Shown here one piece after another: positions 22,101 through 33,521 of a stretch of DNA of 64,000 nt; position 1 is the stretch's first letter, and each line of letters starts with the position of its first letter. This DNA is from Pegoplata infirma (lineage: Eukaryota; Arthropoda; Insecta; Diptera; Anthomyiidae). The stretch spans positions 8,952,330 to 9,016,329 of the forward strand of contig OY992538.1 of assembly GCA_963921195.1 (NCBI GenBank). Direction: 5' to 3'. Under the pieces are notes generated by a model. The model was not told where the DNA came from and made no database searches. It saw only the letters and a list, made by a program, of their open reading frames with translations. The position numbers were made by a program, and so were the translations under genes.

Positions 22101-25100
22101 TTTTAAAGGCTCTAAAGCAGCGGTTACCAACCTATGGTACGCGTACCAGTAGGGGGTACGCGAAACTGTTCGCGAGGGTACGCAAAATTTTAGTAATTTG
22201 GACATTTGTTTTGGATTAACCTTTCAATGCTGGTTCTGCATTTGGCTTCCAAAGTTTTCCATAACGTCAGGGTTTTAAGAAAGTTGAGGTCAAAGTTGAC
22301 AAAAAAAGTATTTTTGTGCAATTTAGAGAACATTTTTTTGGGATATTTTGAGATCTGACCACTTGTTTTCGATTAAACTTTCGATGCTGATTCCAAATAT
22401 GGTTCCAAAATTTTTCTATGATGTCAGGTTTTTAAGAAAATTTTTGTCAAAATTCTCAAAAAACGTGTTTTTGAGCATTTTTGAGACGGGTTGTGATAGA
22501 GTGGAAATGTTGGTACCATTTTGTTAATCTCAAAATGTCATTTCATTGTATATACGAGGGTGTTTCATTCGACAAGTCACGGAATTGTTGAACTGCGATT
22601 GTATTAAAAAAAAATCATTTAAAAAATTTAAAACATTTTATTTTCGCCCTCTGTGATGTGTTTTTGGATCTATTTTTAAAAGTTCAAATAACATCCGTTT
22701 TTTTTTTAATTTTTGGTTTAGAATCGAGAGGTGAAATCAGATTTGCAATATTTTCAGCTGTTTTTGCTCTGCAGAAAAATCAGCTCAAAATCCGCGTTTT
22801 CAGATGCATTGAACCACCCTAAGGAGCGAAAATTTTTCCAAAAAATACCACTATTGTTTTGATCTCCCCTAAATCCTTCAAAAAATTATAATATCTGCAG
22901 ATCAAAAATTTCAAAATTAACTCTAATATTTTTATGAGAAGTTTTTTAACGAAAACAAAAAACTCGTTAGGGGGTACGCGGCTGACAAAATTTAAAATTA
23001 GGGGTACGCGAGACAAAAAGGTTGGTAACCGCTGCTCTAAAGTATTTAATTTTTCTTATCATAGGTACTTTCTGGTTTTAGTTTTTCAAAACCTATAAAT
23101 TTTGGTGAAGAAATAACGTTTCGGTGAAACAATAGAATAGAAAAACACATTTCAGAACCTTAGAAGTTTTCTACGGTGAAAAAAGTCACTAAATCTAATC
23201 AAAATTTTTTCTACTAAAATAGGAATTTTTTGGTGGGAAAATTGTTTCTGAACATTTTCTATGTGTATCTGAATATAAAAAGTTTTCAAGAGCAAGAATT
23301 TTACAAATTCTTAAAACTTTTCTGTAGCAAAATTGTTCAGAACCTCAAAATTTGTCTATTGGGATAATGTCCCAGATTCATAAACTTTTTCTTTAAGCAA
23401 ATGACTCTAAAAAAATTTAAATATGTCGCAAATCTGATATAATATATTTTCTAATGAACTTTTTTTCAGAATCTGGGTCTTTTGCTGAGAACTTTTGGTG
23501 GAGACATTTTTTTAAATATAAAACATTTTCTTAAATTGTAAAATCTTTTTTACGGGAATACATTTTTAAAAATTGGAAATGTTTCCACAGAAAAAATCTT
23601 AATAAATAAGAGGAAAACACTAAAAAAACCTTAACTAATGATTCAAATCCATCCTAAGGTCCCTTGCAAAAAAAAAAATTTGAGTAAAAAAATTTTTTTT
23701 TGAGTAAAAAAAAATGTTCCCCCCCCCCCAAACTCAAGTGCTGGATCCACGCCTGTTAACAGGCCTATTCACAGGTCTGACTATTAATAAATTTCAATTT
23801 GTGCTTTTTGCTAACTTTTACCTAAATATGCTAAAATCTGTACTTACGAGTTGGAAATAAGCATTTAAAACCAATATTCAAAAATATGCAGTTTCACCAA
23901 AATATCTAAAAATATGCAAAAACAAATCCATGTCATTTTAACTTAAATTTCATGTTTCGGAAAGATAATTGGTCGATATCATTTTAAGACTATCGACAAA
24001 TAATTACTAATTATTTATTAATTTTCTTGCCCTTCGCGGTTAATATTTACAAATTTATTTATTCTACAGTATCATTTTAAAAATGCAATGAAATCAACAA
24101 TACTCAATATTTTTGGAACCTTATGGCTTAACTTAAACGAGCAAATATTTCCATTATTTATGGCAAACGACATGCGGCTGCCTGGGTTAGCTCCGCAGGA
24201 GCTCATCCTCGGCACCCATTTTTCTAATATTTCTGGTTCTATCTCACGAATGGCTTGAACGATATTCGTCGAAAGGGCCTAGAACATTTCTGGATTTCCC
24301 ATGGTGTATGGATCTTTAAGAAGACCCCTCAAAAAAAAAGTTCAAAGGTTTTAATCCGCAGCTCCGAAATGATCAATTGTCACCGCGAATATGGCTAAAA
24401 ACACGATTTCCCAACTAAGTGCGCAAAAAATCGATTGTTTGATGGACTGTGCGACATATTGCGACATCCTTCAGAAAGCAAATGTCATCCAAGTTGATAT
24501 ATTCTATTACGGCCAACAAAACGTCGGTAATCATGGCTCTGTAGCGCTCATCTGTGACGAAAATGGGGTGTTCAGCTGTATTTTTAAAAATATTGTGTAA
24601 TTTTGCTGATACTCAAATCTGTTGCTTCCTATAGATCAATGGTTCCCAACCTTTGATTCTCGCCCCACTGGGGGGCAATTTGAAGGTTCCAGGGGGGCAA
24701 CGAGCAAATTTTCAAGTTTTTTTAGTCAAAGTAACTACAAAAATTATTTTTTTTTGGAAATTAACTACAAAAATTTTGTTAATTTCTTAATGTATCAGTT
24801 TGTTTGTTAACATTTCCTCTTTTGAGTGCTTTATTTCGGTTATTGAGTGCTTTATTTCGGTTAAAAAAAATGCATTTTAGATAAAACAAGTGAGAGTGTT
24901 AAATTCGGCTGTGCCGAATCTTTAACACCTTCCAACATATAAAAAAAAAAAAAAAATGCAGTGGCGTCATAAGGGGTCATTTGGGGGACACATAAGCCCA
25001 TGCATTAAATGTTTAAAAATTCATTTATTATGCTTTTTGAGCTTAAGTAATACAATTTTATCATTATTTAATAACATATTTTGTGAGGATGTTTATTCTG

Positions 25101-27535
25101 GCTCGAGGTCATTATTTTCTTTACTGATTAAAACCATGATATTCTCATAGTATAATTTTCAAGAAAATTATTTTTTTTTGTTTTAAATTTATTTATGTTG
25201 GTCATTTTTGCAAGACTTAATCGACACGTGTTTCGGAATTTGTCAAGATTCCATTGTCAAGATTATTTAGCAAAAATAGAAACGATATACTACAAAGTAG
25301 CAAACGAGTCTAATGACAAATCGTTTTTGCACAAACTAAAACATTAATACATATTCGACTCTATCCACAATGTGAATTAGAAAGACGAAGAAATTGTACT
25401 ATGCTAGTAAGTAACAATTGTCAATAACCAACAAAAATATTTAAAACATTTTACATACGATAGTCCATTGGACTACAACAATATGTTTTTTGTTGCTGTG
25501 AATGAAATTATACCATCATTAGGGCTATTCATCACTATGGCGTGCCAACCATTATGTTCAAATTCTGATTAATTTTTATTAATAAATAAAAATTGTTTTA
25601 TAAATAAAAATTGTTTTTTATTCGTATGTAAAATGTTTTAAATATTTTTGTTGGTTATTGACAATTGTTACTTACTAGCATAGTACAATTTCTTCGTCTT
25701 TCTAATTCACATTGTGGATAGAGTCGAATATGTATTAATGTTTTAGTTTGTGCAAAAACGATTTGTCATTAGACTCGTTTGCTACTTTGTAGTATATCGT
25801 TTCTATTTTTGCTAAATAATCTTGACAATGGAATCTTGACAAATTCCGAAACACGTGTCGATTAAGTCTTGCAAAAATGACCAACATAAATAAATTTAAA
25901 ACAAAAAAAAATAATTTTCTTGAAAATTATACTATGAGAATATCATGGTTTTAATCAGTAAAGAAAATAATGACCTCGAGCCAGAATAAACATCCTCACA
26001 AAATATAATATTTTAAAGGTCGAATAAAACAATTTTTATTTATTAATAAAAATTAATCAGAATTATTTAATAACATTTTTAATTTCCACGCCACAAGAGA
26101 GGAGCGGGCAAAAAAAAATATTTTTTATTTCCAAATGTCCAAATGTAGGAACTTGAACTTTTTCTGACATCAAATTGATTAATTTGCTTAACAAATGGCG
26201 TTTTTAAGAGGTTAGTTAAGTTCTTCAAGGGAAAACTTTTTCCCGTGGTCCGATTTTGCCCATTCACGAACATAAACTGCCTAGGACCAAAAGACATATT
26301 CCTGCCAAACTTAACGAGTCTATCTCTTTTATTTTGGACTGAATCGTGTCTTATTCAGACGGACGGACGGACATACGGACATTCTAGAAAAGTCTTAGAA
26401 TCGATCATAGATCAATAATATATATACTTTATGGGGTCCCCGACCGATATTTCGATGCGTTACAAATGGAATGACAAACTGAGTATACCCCCATACTGTA
26501 GTTGAAGGGTATAAAAATATGTTTTAGGATGTATGAAAAGCCTGAAAGGGACCCGAGACATGCATTGCCTAGGGGCCCTAATATGGCTAATCCGGCCCTG
26601 TCTGTAGCATTTATACATTGTTTTTTATCGTAATATATGTATGTAAGCTCCTTGTATCTAAGATTAAATTATATTCCTCTAACGTTTAGATGATTATCTG
26701 GCAATATTTTCTAGGTAAAATTTTAATGATATCTTCAAATTATCTTCCAAATGATTATCTGGCAATATTGCCAATTTATCTTCCAGAAGAATTGCCTCGT
26801 ATCTGCTGGGCGTATTGCTTTCGGGACACGATTTCTCCTAACGCAATACAATTAATCCTTCAGGAGATATGCAAGGGTATCTTTTTCGTATCGAAATGCT
26901 TGCAGGGAGTATAATTTAAATATTTTGGGGTATAGTATTTTGAGAACTGGTACCAGGTTCGGAACCGGGAATATATCTAGAAACGGGAAACCGGTACCAG
27001 AACCGGTAATACCGGTATTACCGGGAATACCGAGAGCCTGGAAATAGGGGTCACTACTAAATACTCTTGACAATGGAATTTGACAACTTCCGAAACACGT
27101 GTCGAGTAAGTCTTGCAAAATGACTGTACCAATCAATTTAAAACAAGCAAATTTTATAAATAGTTTCTTGAAAAGTTTTACTTTGACAATATCATCGTAA
27201 CAATTAGTAAAGAAACGTTACCTCGAGCTGGAGTAATCTTTCTCTATAGAATTTATAGGTCGAATAATAAATAATTTTTATTAATTTAAAAAGTTAAAAC
27301 AGAATTTAAAATTTCATTTAATCATTTTGACCAAAAAATATCAAGTTAAAATATAAAAAATAAATGTCACCCCAATAAATAAAAGATAGTGACTTACATT
27401 ATTGGTTGCTGTATTCAATATGAATATTGAATTTTGATTGTTATTGTTTTGAATGTTGTTGCTGCTATTATAATGATGCTGGTGCTGCTGCTGATGTTGT
27501 TGATGGTGATTGTATTTGAATACCGTTGAATCCAT
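18829..27535 (-). CDS. four-exon gene for a 328-residue Cys-cluster protein, function unknown
   Basis: Exons 27535-27398, 19956-19583, 19385-19265 and 19182-18829 give 138+374+121+354 nt, exactly 329 codons with stop, and phases agree at all three junctions. Donors are GTAAGT, GTAAAT and GTAAAT; each acceptor has a strong pyrimidine tract. The protein begins MDSTVFKYN, then His/Gln/Asn-rich low complexity, a Ser-rich stretch, and a basic block with KKKSKFWKYLEGE. Exon 3 ends in the cluster CSLCDNCRCIDCQ, which continues into an acidic region beginning with exon 4, and a second cluster CCQQCC lies near the C terminus. No signal peptide or membrane segment. The clusters could bind metal. I do not recognise the family. 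Composition suggests a nuclear or signalling regulator, but that is inference. Intron 1 is 7.4 kb and carries several mobile elements. Confidence 0.72.
19265..19385 (-). CDS. exon 3 of the Cys-cluster gene
   Basis: Follows TTATAATTTTAG. Encodes RKHKYWSKSYDSD to CRCIDCQ with five cysteines in the last 13 residues; ends in phase 0. Confidence 0.75.
19583..19956 (-). CDS. exon 2 of the Cys-cluster gene
   Basis: Follows TTCTATATTTTAG. Encodes ILANNPKLHYTDF, a Ser/Asn tract, the basic FWKYLEGE block, and ends in phase 2 before GTAAAT. Confidence 0.75.
20400..20487 (+). mobile_element. decayed right end of a CACTC-type MITE
   Basis: Similar to 11320-11408 (ACAGAGTATTTAAACAGAG and a TTATTATTTT end). 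The last bases are ATTG instead of GAGTG. Confidence 0.5.
20490..23755. mobile_element. large CAGGCG-ended element full of degenerate short repeats
   Basis: Ends CAGGCGCTGATCCACGG at 20490 and the near complement GCTGGATCCACGCCTG ending 23755. Next to each end is a run of C or G. The interior (20650-22100 and 23050-23640) is diverged tandem copies of a unit like TTTTTCTATAGGAAAAAT with GAGAATC/TCAGAATC. The CAG terminus is hAT-like, but no 8-bp duplication could be read. A true hAT element is nested at 22118-23034. All of it lies in intron 1 of the Cys-cluster gene. Confidence 0.55.
22118..23034. mobile_element. hAT-type element, CAGCGGTTACCAACCT ends
   Basis: Ends CAGCGGTTACCAACCT and AGGTTGGTAACCGCTG (the second as read on the + strand); target duplication CTCTAAAG at 22110-22117 and 23035-23042. 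Non-autonomous, 917 bp, with GGGGTACGCG boxes near both ends. A relative starts near 24636. Confidence 0.85.
23756..24116. other. intronic AT-rich sequence
   Basis: No gene or clear repeat end. Lies between the CAGGCG element and the transposase remnant. Confidence 0.4.
24117..24600 (-). pseudogene. remnant of a mariner/Tc1-like transposase, C-terminal half
   Basis: The - strand reads, with stops and frameshifts, FVTDERYRAMITDVLL, DDICFLKDVAICRTVHQTID, SFRSCGLKPLNFFLRGLLKD and EIEPEILEKWVPRM. This matches the order of motifs in insect DDE transposases of the IS630-Tc1-mariner group, where a QQDGA..H segment is followed by RSCDLTPLDFFLWG and a C-terminal helix. Here the catalytic-region motif reads KDVA, and stops interrupt the frame, so it is dead. 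Position in the host intron and opposite base composition to its flanks mark it as an insertion. Confidence 0.7.
24636..24870. mobile_element. hAT-like fragment
   Basis: CAATGGTTCCCAACCTTTG followed by GGGGGGCAA boxes resembles the left end of the 22118 element. No right end seen. Confidence 0.4.
24884..26514 (-). mobile_element. DINE-1-like element, family 3, interrupted
   Basis: 3' end with TTCGGCTGTGCCGAA at 24904-24918, 5' end with CCATACTGTAGTTGAAGGG at 26490-26510, and a GGAC tract at 26360-26370. It is split by the inverted-arm element 25078-26061, whose 15-bp target duplication lies in this DINE-like sequence. Confidence 0.75.
25078..26061. mobile_element. inverted-arm element, possible Penelope-like, copy P2 with 15-bp TSD
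   Basis: Arms from about 25078-25440 and 25640-25995 are inverted copies with ATTCTGGCTCGAGGTCATTA and the hairpin-GAAACACGTGTCG motif in each. The flanks repeat ATTATTTAATAACAT at 25063-25077 and 26062-26076. The right side carries an extra tail (GGTCGAATAAAACAATTTTT) not mirrored on the left. The centre has a unique segment with GATAGTCCATTGGACTA. A long duplication with an asymmetric tail fits target-primed reverse transcription. Confidence 0.75.
26530..27060. other. intronic fragments of hAT-like elements
   Basis: 26560-26607 ends GGCTAATCCGGCCCTG, a hAT-type right terminus without a readable partner. 26940-27060 is rich in CCGGTA/TACCGG palindromes ending GGAAATAGGGGTCACTAC, also typical of hAT ends. 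No exon seen. Confidence 0.35.
27061..27300. mobile_element. single-arm fragment of the inverted-arm element, P3
   Basis: Contains CTTGACAATGGAATTTGACA, CTTCCGAAACACGTGTCGAG and ACCTCGAGCTGGAGTAAT in the same order as one arm of P1 and P2, ending in GGTCGAATAATAAATAATTT. Confidence 0.6.
27398..27535 (-). CDS. exon 1 of the Cys-cluster gene
   Basis: 46 codons, starting in the context CAACAATGG and ending in phase 0 at a GTAAGT donor. Residues 10-36 are almost only H, Q, N, S and Y. Confidence 0.7.
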
Positions 27536-29160
27536 TGTTGAATTGTTATTTTATATTTTTTTTTGCACACTTTTGGGGCGGAAACAAAAAGGTTGCTATA
27601 TATTTTTTTTGTTGAAATGGTTTGTATAATTTTCACTAGACTTTTATTGTATTTTGATTTTAGTAGATATTGGTTGGGTTTTGATTTTTGAATTGCTGCT
27701 GCTGCTGCTATATGAAACTAATTTATTGTATGTATTACAAAAAGGGTTTTTGTTTCTATTTTTGGTTCGTTTGTTTCTTTCTTTTGTTGGTGTTTTAGTT
27801 GTTAAACAAAATCGAGTTACAATGGAAATGGAAAACTTTTTTTTTTAGATTTTTTTTTTGTATTTTGATGAAAATGAATCGAAAAACAGCTCTAGGGATT
27901 TGTTAGATTTATTTTGGTTGTAGTAAATAATGATGATTCCTTGTATTTAACATTTTCACTTTCTTTATTTTTTTTTATTTTTGTTTTCTGCTTGTATTTG
28001 ATCATTAAAAATAAAGGAATCTGCTTAATATTTTATGGCATTTTTATTTTACTTTTTTTTTTTATTTTTGCACTCATAGACAGAATTATATATAAAATCC
28101 AAAAAACATGAAATATAAGTAAAAGGTCTTTGTGATAATTTGCTTACAAGGCCATTTTGTGAAATGTTAAAACATTTCCATGGTTGTTAACTACTACACA
28201 AAAATGTTTTACAAAAAAAAAAAAAAAAAAAAAAAAAAAACAGTAAAAATGATGACGTCTAAAGCTCCATGGACCATAAACACATGGATGGGTTGGTTAA
28301 TGTTAATGATGTTACAAAGAGTTTTCCTACACAAACACACACTCAAAATAAAAAACTTTCTCACTTTATTTTTAAAAAAAAAAAATTAACTTTAAATTGT
28401 TTTCACTTTTATTGTCGTTTTTATTTTTTTCTTTTTTTGTTTATAATTTCTAAAACAAAAATTTGAAGCATATGTTGGTGATTTGTTATCATACAAAAAA
28501 AAAAAAAAAAAGGGAAAAAGTACCAACAACTAAATCCTGAAATTTTTATATTTCAAGTTTTATTTGTTTGTTTGTTCAGTTTTACTTTTTATTAAACCAT
28601 AAATCACTTGATGTATAAATCCCCTCTTTACTTAAGGATTTTTTTAGCTTATGTAGTTCTAAAAGCATAGAATAAGCAGCAGCAGAAAGAAGGTGATGAA
28701 AAACACAAAAACTCTTAATTTGAAATGATTTTTATTTCGAATTTTAAGAGGATATTTTTGTTTTTTTTTTTATTGTTTTAATTTTTTAAAATTTCGTCCG
28801 TTATTCAACTGCTTTTTTAATGAAAAACGTTTTAGTTGCTCTTGCCTGAGGATGATGACTGAATTGAATATTGTGCGTGACAAATACTTTTTAATGTTAT
28901 TTTTCTTATTTTCTTCTTCTTTTTGATTTTTTTTATTTTTTTGTCGGAATTTACGAATTGTAAATTGAGAATGTATGAGTACAACAATATTTCTGATTCT
29001 GTTTGTGTGTTAGTATATGTGTATGTTAGACATTAGGGGGATTCACTGTTTAGTTGTAGGTGATGGTAACTTTTAAATATAGCACTTTTTCAACATATTG
29101 ATAAAAAGATTTCATTATTTGCCATTTTCATTATTATTTAAAACAGTAAAAATTTATTTT
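27536..29160. other. upstream region of the Cys-cluster gene
   Basis: Probably 5' untranslated and promoter sequence for the - strand gene. It contains poly-A runs at 28217-28240 and 28495-28511 and CTGCTGCTGCTG near 27695. No TATA or initiator can be called with confidence. The + strand ORFs here are low-complexity. Confidence 0.35.
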
Positions 29161-29850
29161 TTAACTACACCGTCCGACAAAAAGAAAAAAAAAATATTAG
29201 TATTTTTACTAGTTATAAGTAATACCAGTAAAAAATTTTAGTATTGATTACCAATTCCTACTCTAGATACTTTTGGACTAAAACATTAGTTCGTTAGTTA
29301 AATTACACAGTACAACACTAAATTTTACCATACATGTCAAAACACACCAAAGCCCAAAACTCAACACAAACACCAAAAACCAGTCAAATTCAAGGTTGCC
29401 CCTTAAAGGTTAATTTATTTTGTAATTGTTTTTATTGGCAATGTTAAATTTGACTATAAAACTATGTGCTATTTAGATCTGATGTTTAGGGTATATTAAG
29501 CAACTTTGTAGAAAAGATTATGGCAAATATTTTTGTCGAACATATTAACCCTCAAATATTCTACAAAAATACTGGCATTAAAATTTTAACACATATGTCA
29601 GAACACACCAAAGCCCAAAACTTAACAGAAACACCAAACACCAGTCAAATTCAACACTAAGGGTTAATTGTTTTTGTAATTTTTTTAATGCACAATCTAC
29701 ATAGAACATGACTCTTTTTTGGTGTTTGTGTTAATTTTTAGGCTTTGGTGTGCTCTGACGTATATAGTAGAATTTTATGGGCAACATTTTTGTAGAATAT
29801 TTTATCCTCGAAATATAAGAATAACCAAAATTTACGCTTTTCATTATTAT
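29161..29850. repeat. diverged repeats with ACACCAAAGCCCAAAAC
   Basis: A CACCGTCCGACA terminus lies at 29168-29179. Two direct copies of ACACACCAAAGCCCAAAAC occur near 29342 and 29602, and an inverted copy near 29745. No ORF. Confidence 0.5.
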
Positions 29851-30149
29851 AGGAACAAAAAAAAAAAAACAAAAGTACCAAAAGTACACTTTCTTATCCC
29901 CCTTAGAAACGGAATTTCCAAAAATAACCTCTTCCAGAATTTTTTTCTTCACCGAAGGATCCTCTTTTCCATATTTCAATTTTCTAGTATCATTGTTTCA
30001 GCAAATATTAAAAGTACACAAAGGATTTTACATTCCTAATTTTAAGTTTATAGAACCATTACGCCAAAAAATATCAAAGGTACCGAAAATACACTTTCTT
30101 AGCCATTTTATCCCACTAAGAAGCGGAAATATAAAAAATTTCTATAAAT

Positions 30150-30506
30150 TATTTAAAGTTGTTCGACCTTTTCAATTTAAATAAATAAAAATTCTTCGAG
30201 ATCGAGGCCAGTTTTTCCTTGAAAATAAATATTATTTTATTCCATTCCAATATTTCGATTCTCTTTGAGAATCATCATCAGGGGATTTAGTGAATTTTTA
30301 TGCACATTAAAACTTAAAAATATGTTGTGGATGTTTCAGTTTTAGATGTTGAAAAATCCACAACATATTTTTAAGTTTTTATGTGCATAAAAATTCACTA
30401 AATCCCCTGATGATGATTCTCAAAGAGAATCGAAATATTTTAATGGGATAAAAGAATATTTATTTACAAGAAAAACTGGCCTCGAGCTCGAAGAATTTTT
30501 ATTTAG
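30150..30506. mobile_element. inverted-arm element P5 with 11-bp TSD
   Basis: Target duplication TTTCTATAAAT at 30139-30149 and 30507-30517. Arms are inverted copies, each with CTGATGATGATTCTC then AAAGAGAATCGAAAT. The left side has an unmirrored tail with GTTGTTCGACC, as in P2. Same architecture as P1/P2, different arm sequence. Confidence 0.7.
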
Positions 30507-30577
30507 TTTCTATAAATATAATTTCAGGAAATAAAAAAGGACCAAAAAGTGTACTTCCGGTATTTTAAAACAAGGTA

Positions 30578-31210
30578 CTTTTAATGAAAGGTAATTTTTA
30601 TAAAAGGTACTTTTTATAAAAGGTACTTTTTATAAAAAGTACTTTTTATAAAAAGTACTTTTTATAAAAGGTACTTTTTACAAAGGTACTTTTTATAAAA
30701 GGTACTTTTTATAAAAGGTACTTTTTATAAAAGGTACTTTTTATAAAAGGTACTTTTTATAAAAGGTACTTTTTATAAAAGGTACTTTTTATAAAAGGTA
30801 CTTTTTATAAAAGGTACTTTTTATAAAAGGTACTTTTTATAAAAGGTACTTTTTATAAAACGTACTTTTTATAAAAGGTACTTTTTATAAAAGGTACTTT
30901 TATAAAAGGTACTTTTTATAAAAGGTACTTTTTATAAAAGGTACTTTTTATAAAAGGTACTTTTTATAAAAGGTACTTTTTATAAAAGGTACTTTTTATA
31001 AAAGGTACTTTTTATAAAAGGTACTTTTTATAAAAGGTACTTTTTATAAAAGGTACTTTTTATAAAAGGTACTTTTTATAAAAGGTACTTTTTATAAAAG
31101 GTACTTTTTATAAAAGGTACTTTTTATAAACGGTACTTTTTATAAAAGGTACTTTTTATAAAAGGAACTTTTTATAAAAGGTACTTTTTTAAAAGGTACT
31201 GTTTATAAAA
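30578..31210 (+). repeat. 16-bp minisatellite, GGTACTTTTTATAAAA, left part
   Basis: About 38 units, most identical. Each contains the palindrome TTTTATAAAA. The array continues at 36101-36310 on the other side of a foldback insertion. Confidence 0.95.
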
Positions 31211-31838
31211 GAGTTAAAACACCTCAATTCCACCGAAAAAAGTAGCATTTTTGACCTTACCCCTTTCGAATTTGATGAAACTTGGAATATTGTTGGGCCC
31301 TTTCAAAAAAAAATCAACGCGCCAAAATTTTGGACTTCTGGTAGTTTTTCTTCCAGAGATATGGGGTCTTGAAAATTGGCAAAATCGTATATATTTGACA
31401 AAAGTGTTCTGAGATAAATAAAGATAACTCGAAATGTAATTACAATACAGGTATCAGTTAGGTTGCAAATAAAAGGTAATAACACAGCCTTTAAAATGAC
31501 TTTCTCCAAGATTTCTTTTTGAAAAAGGTCAAAGGTCATTGGTTTTAACCTTAATTTTTGGAGAGCTTTATCTCAAAAAACGATATTTTTAAAATTTTTA
31601 AAAAAAATATATGTTATTAAGGGTCACCTATAGTACTTAAGTTTAAATTTTCAGGATGGAGACTTCATTGCAACTTTTAATATTAATAGAAACATAGTGA
31701 CAGGAAAGAAAAAGCGGTGTTTTTTCTCTTGGAAAAATAAATATTTGTTTTTGTCTCTGAGATTCTGGTCCCGAGTAAAAATAAACATATATTACAATAT
31801 ATAACTGGATACAAACATAATAAATTATATATGATTAT

Positions 31839-32637
31839 CAGTGTTGCCAATTTAGCCATTTTCCGGCTAAATTTAGCTCCTTTTGAACTCGTTTAGCCGG
31901 AGAAAAACGCATTTAGCTCTTAGCCGTTTTTTTAGCCATTTTCGAAACTATTTTAGCAGTTTTGTCATTCCGGTTTCAAGCATTTTAGTTATGTGTAATC
32001 ATCAGAAGGATTGTAAATGTTGGTTAACTTTGTTAGTAGGTAATTGGTTTTCATATATTTAATTCTGGAATAAAATCACGTATATTTTTGTCATATTCAT
32101 ACCATAAACATTACACTAAATTTTAGACGATCAAGTGATGCCCGTTTCTCTGTCTTTTAAAAATACGCTAAAGTTCAAAACTCAACTTGAAGGATGATTG
32201 CTAAATCTTGGCATATATATTTTTGAAATTCTTCTGAATAGGTTTCAGTGAAAACGGTCCCACGGGTAAAAAGTGTCACCTCGAATTCACGTGTTGAAAA
32301 AGCTTTTTTAAGCCAAAATAACTTAAAAAGATTTTTTACTTAAATACATTTTTTGCAGTCAAAATTTTTATATATATTTTTATAAAAAAATTTAATATAA
32401 AATATTAAAATCATTAAAAAAGTGCTTTGAACTCTCTTCATTTTATCTAAAATATGTCAAAACAGTAACAAAAAATCTCCTTATTTTAATATATGTATCA
32501 AAATCGGTTCAAAATATGAATTTACCTTAGTTTTTCTTAAAAAGTAAAATATATATTTTAGCCGTTTTTAGCCATTTTTTAGCCGTTTTTTTCAAAAGGA
32601 TTTAGCCGTTTTTGATTACAAAGTTCTGGCAACACTG
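31839..32637. mobile_element. hAT-type element, CAGTGTTGCCA ends
   Basis: Ends CAGTGTTGCCA and TGGCAACACTG; target duplication ATGATTAT at 31831-31838 and 32638-32645. Copy 1 of element E shows the empty site near 10160. The 799-bp interior has repeated TTTAGCCGTTTTT and no transposase. Confidence 0.9.
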
Positions 32638-33521
32638 ATGATTATACATCCGTGAGATATTTTCTAAATTTTTTTAATGCAGTCATATGTGGTAATATAT
32701 AATTGAATCATGATTCGGATTAAAAGGTGTACGGTTGATATAATTATATAAAATTATATGAGGGTCAATACAAAATTTGTTTTTCTGTATAATTTAATAT
32801 AAAATTATATATATCCTATTCTGTTCCATATATAACACTATATGTATCCATTTAACCAACAATTTTCTAAGTTTTTAAGGCAAAGTATAAGAAACTTTTT
32901 AAAATGTTCCTAAACATTTCCTTGTTAGGGTTATGTATATCACCTATCTGGATCGAAGCGTACCCGAACATTTTTTTGTTTAAGAAAATTATATGTTTGG
33001 TGAATGTATCGTTGACCTGTGGTGTAACTCAACCCAAACCAAAAAACACCAGGATTTTACGTGTTTTTATGCAATTAGATCTAATTAGATCCACTAATAT
33101 ATGGCAATGTCTGGTCAAAACTCGGATGAAATAAAATCATATTTTATACAAATTGATCTTTTTTTAATGCAAAAACATCCACCATTTTTCGGATCAAATT
33201 GCGTTTAATTACACAGTGATACAAAATCGAACTTTCGGAATCGGAATGGGATGAAACCAAAAGCAAATGAAAGCTGACGTTTTCCATAACAAAACCCTCA
33301 AGGCCTTTTTTTTAGGTCAGAGCTAGATTTTATTTTACACGCATTTAAAGTTGGTGATTTTAAAGCATTTAAAGTTTTTGTGTACTAAACGTGTCCTACT
33401 TTAAAGACCCCTGGTGGTGCCCTTATTGCACATGTAGGGTCCTGTTTCCAAACTTAAGCTCAAAATTACTTCAGCTATGACTGGTATGAATTTTGCTGCA
33501 ATCGGACCAGTACCTATTTAC

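Noticed and set aside
20490..23755. Confirmed hAT element
   Set aside because: CAGGCG ends suit hAT but the flanking 8-mers ATTGTATA and TTAACAGG do not match, so only hAT-like is claimed.
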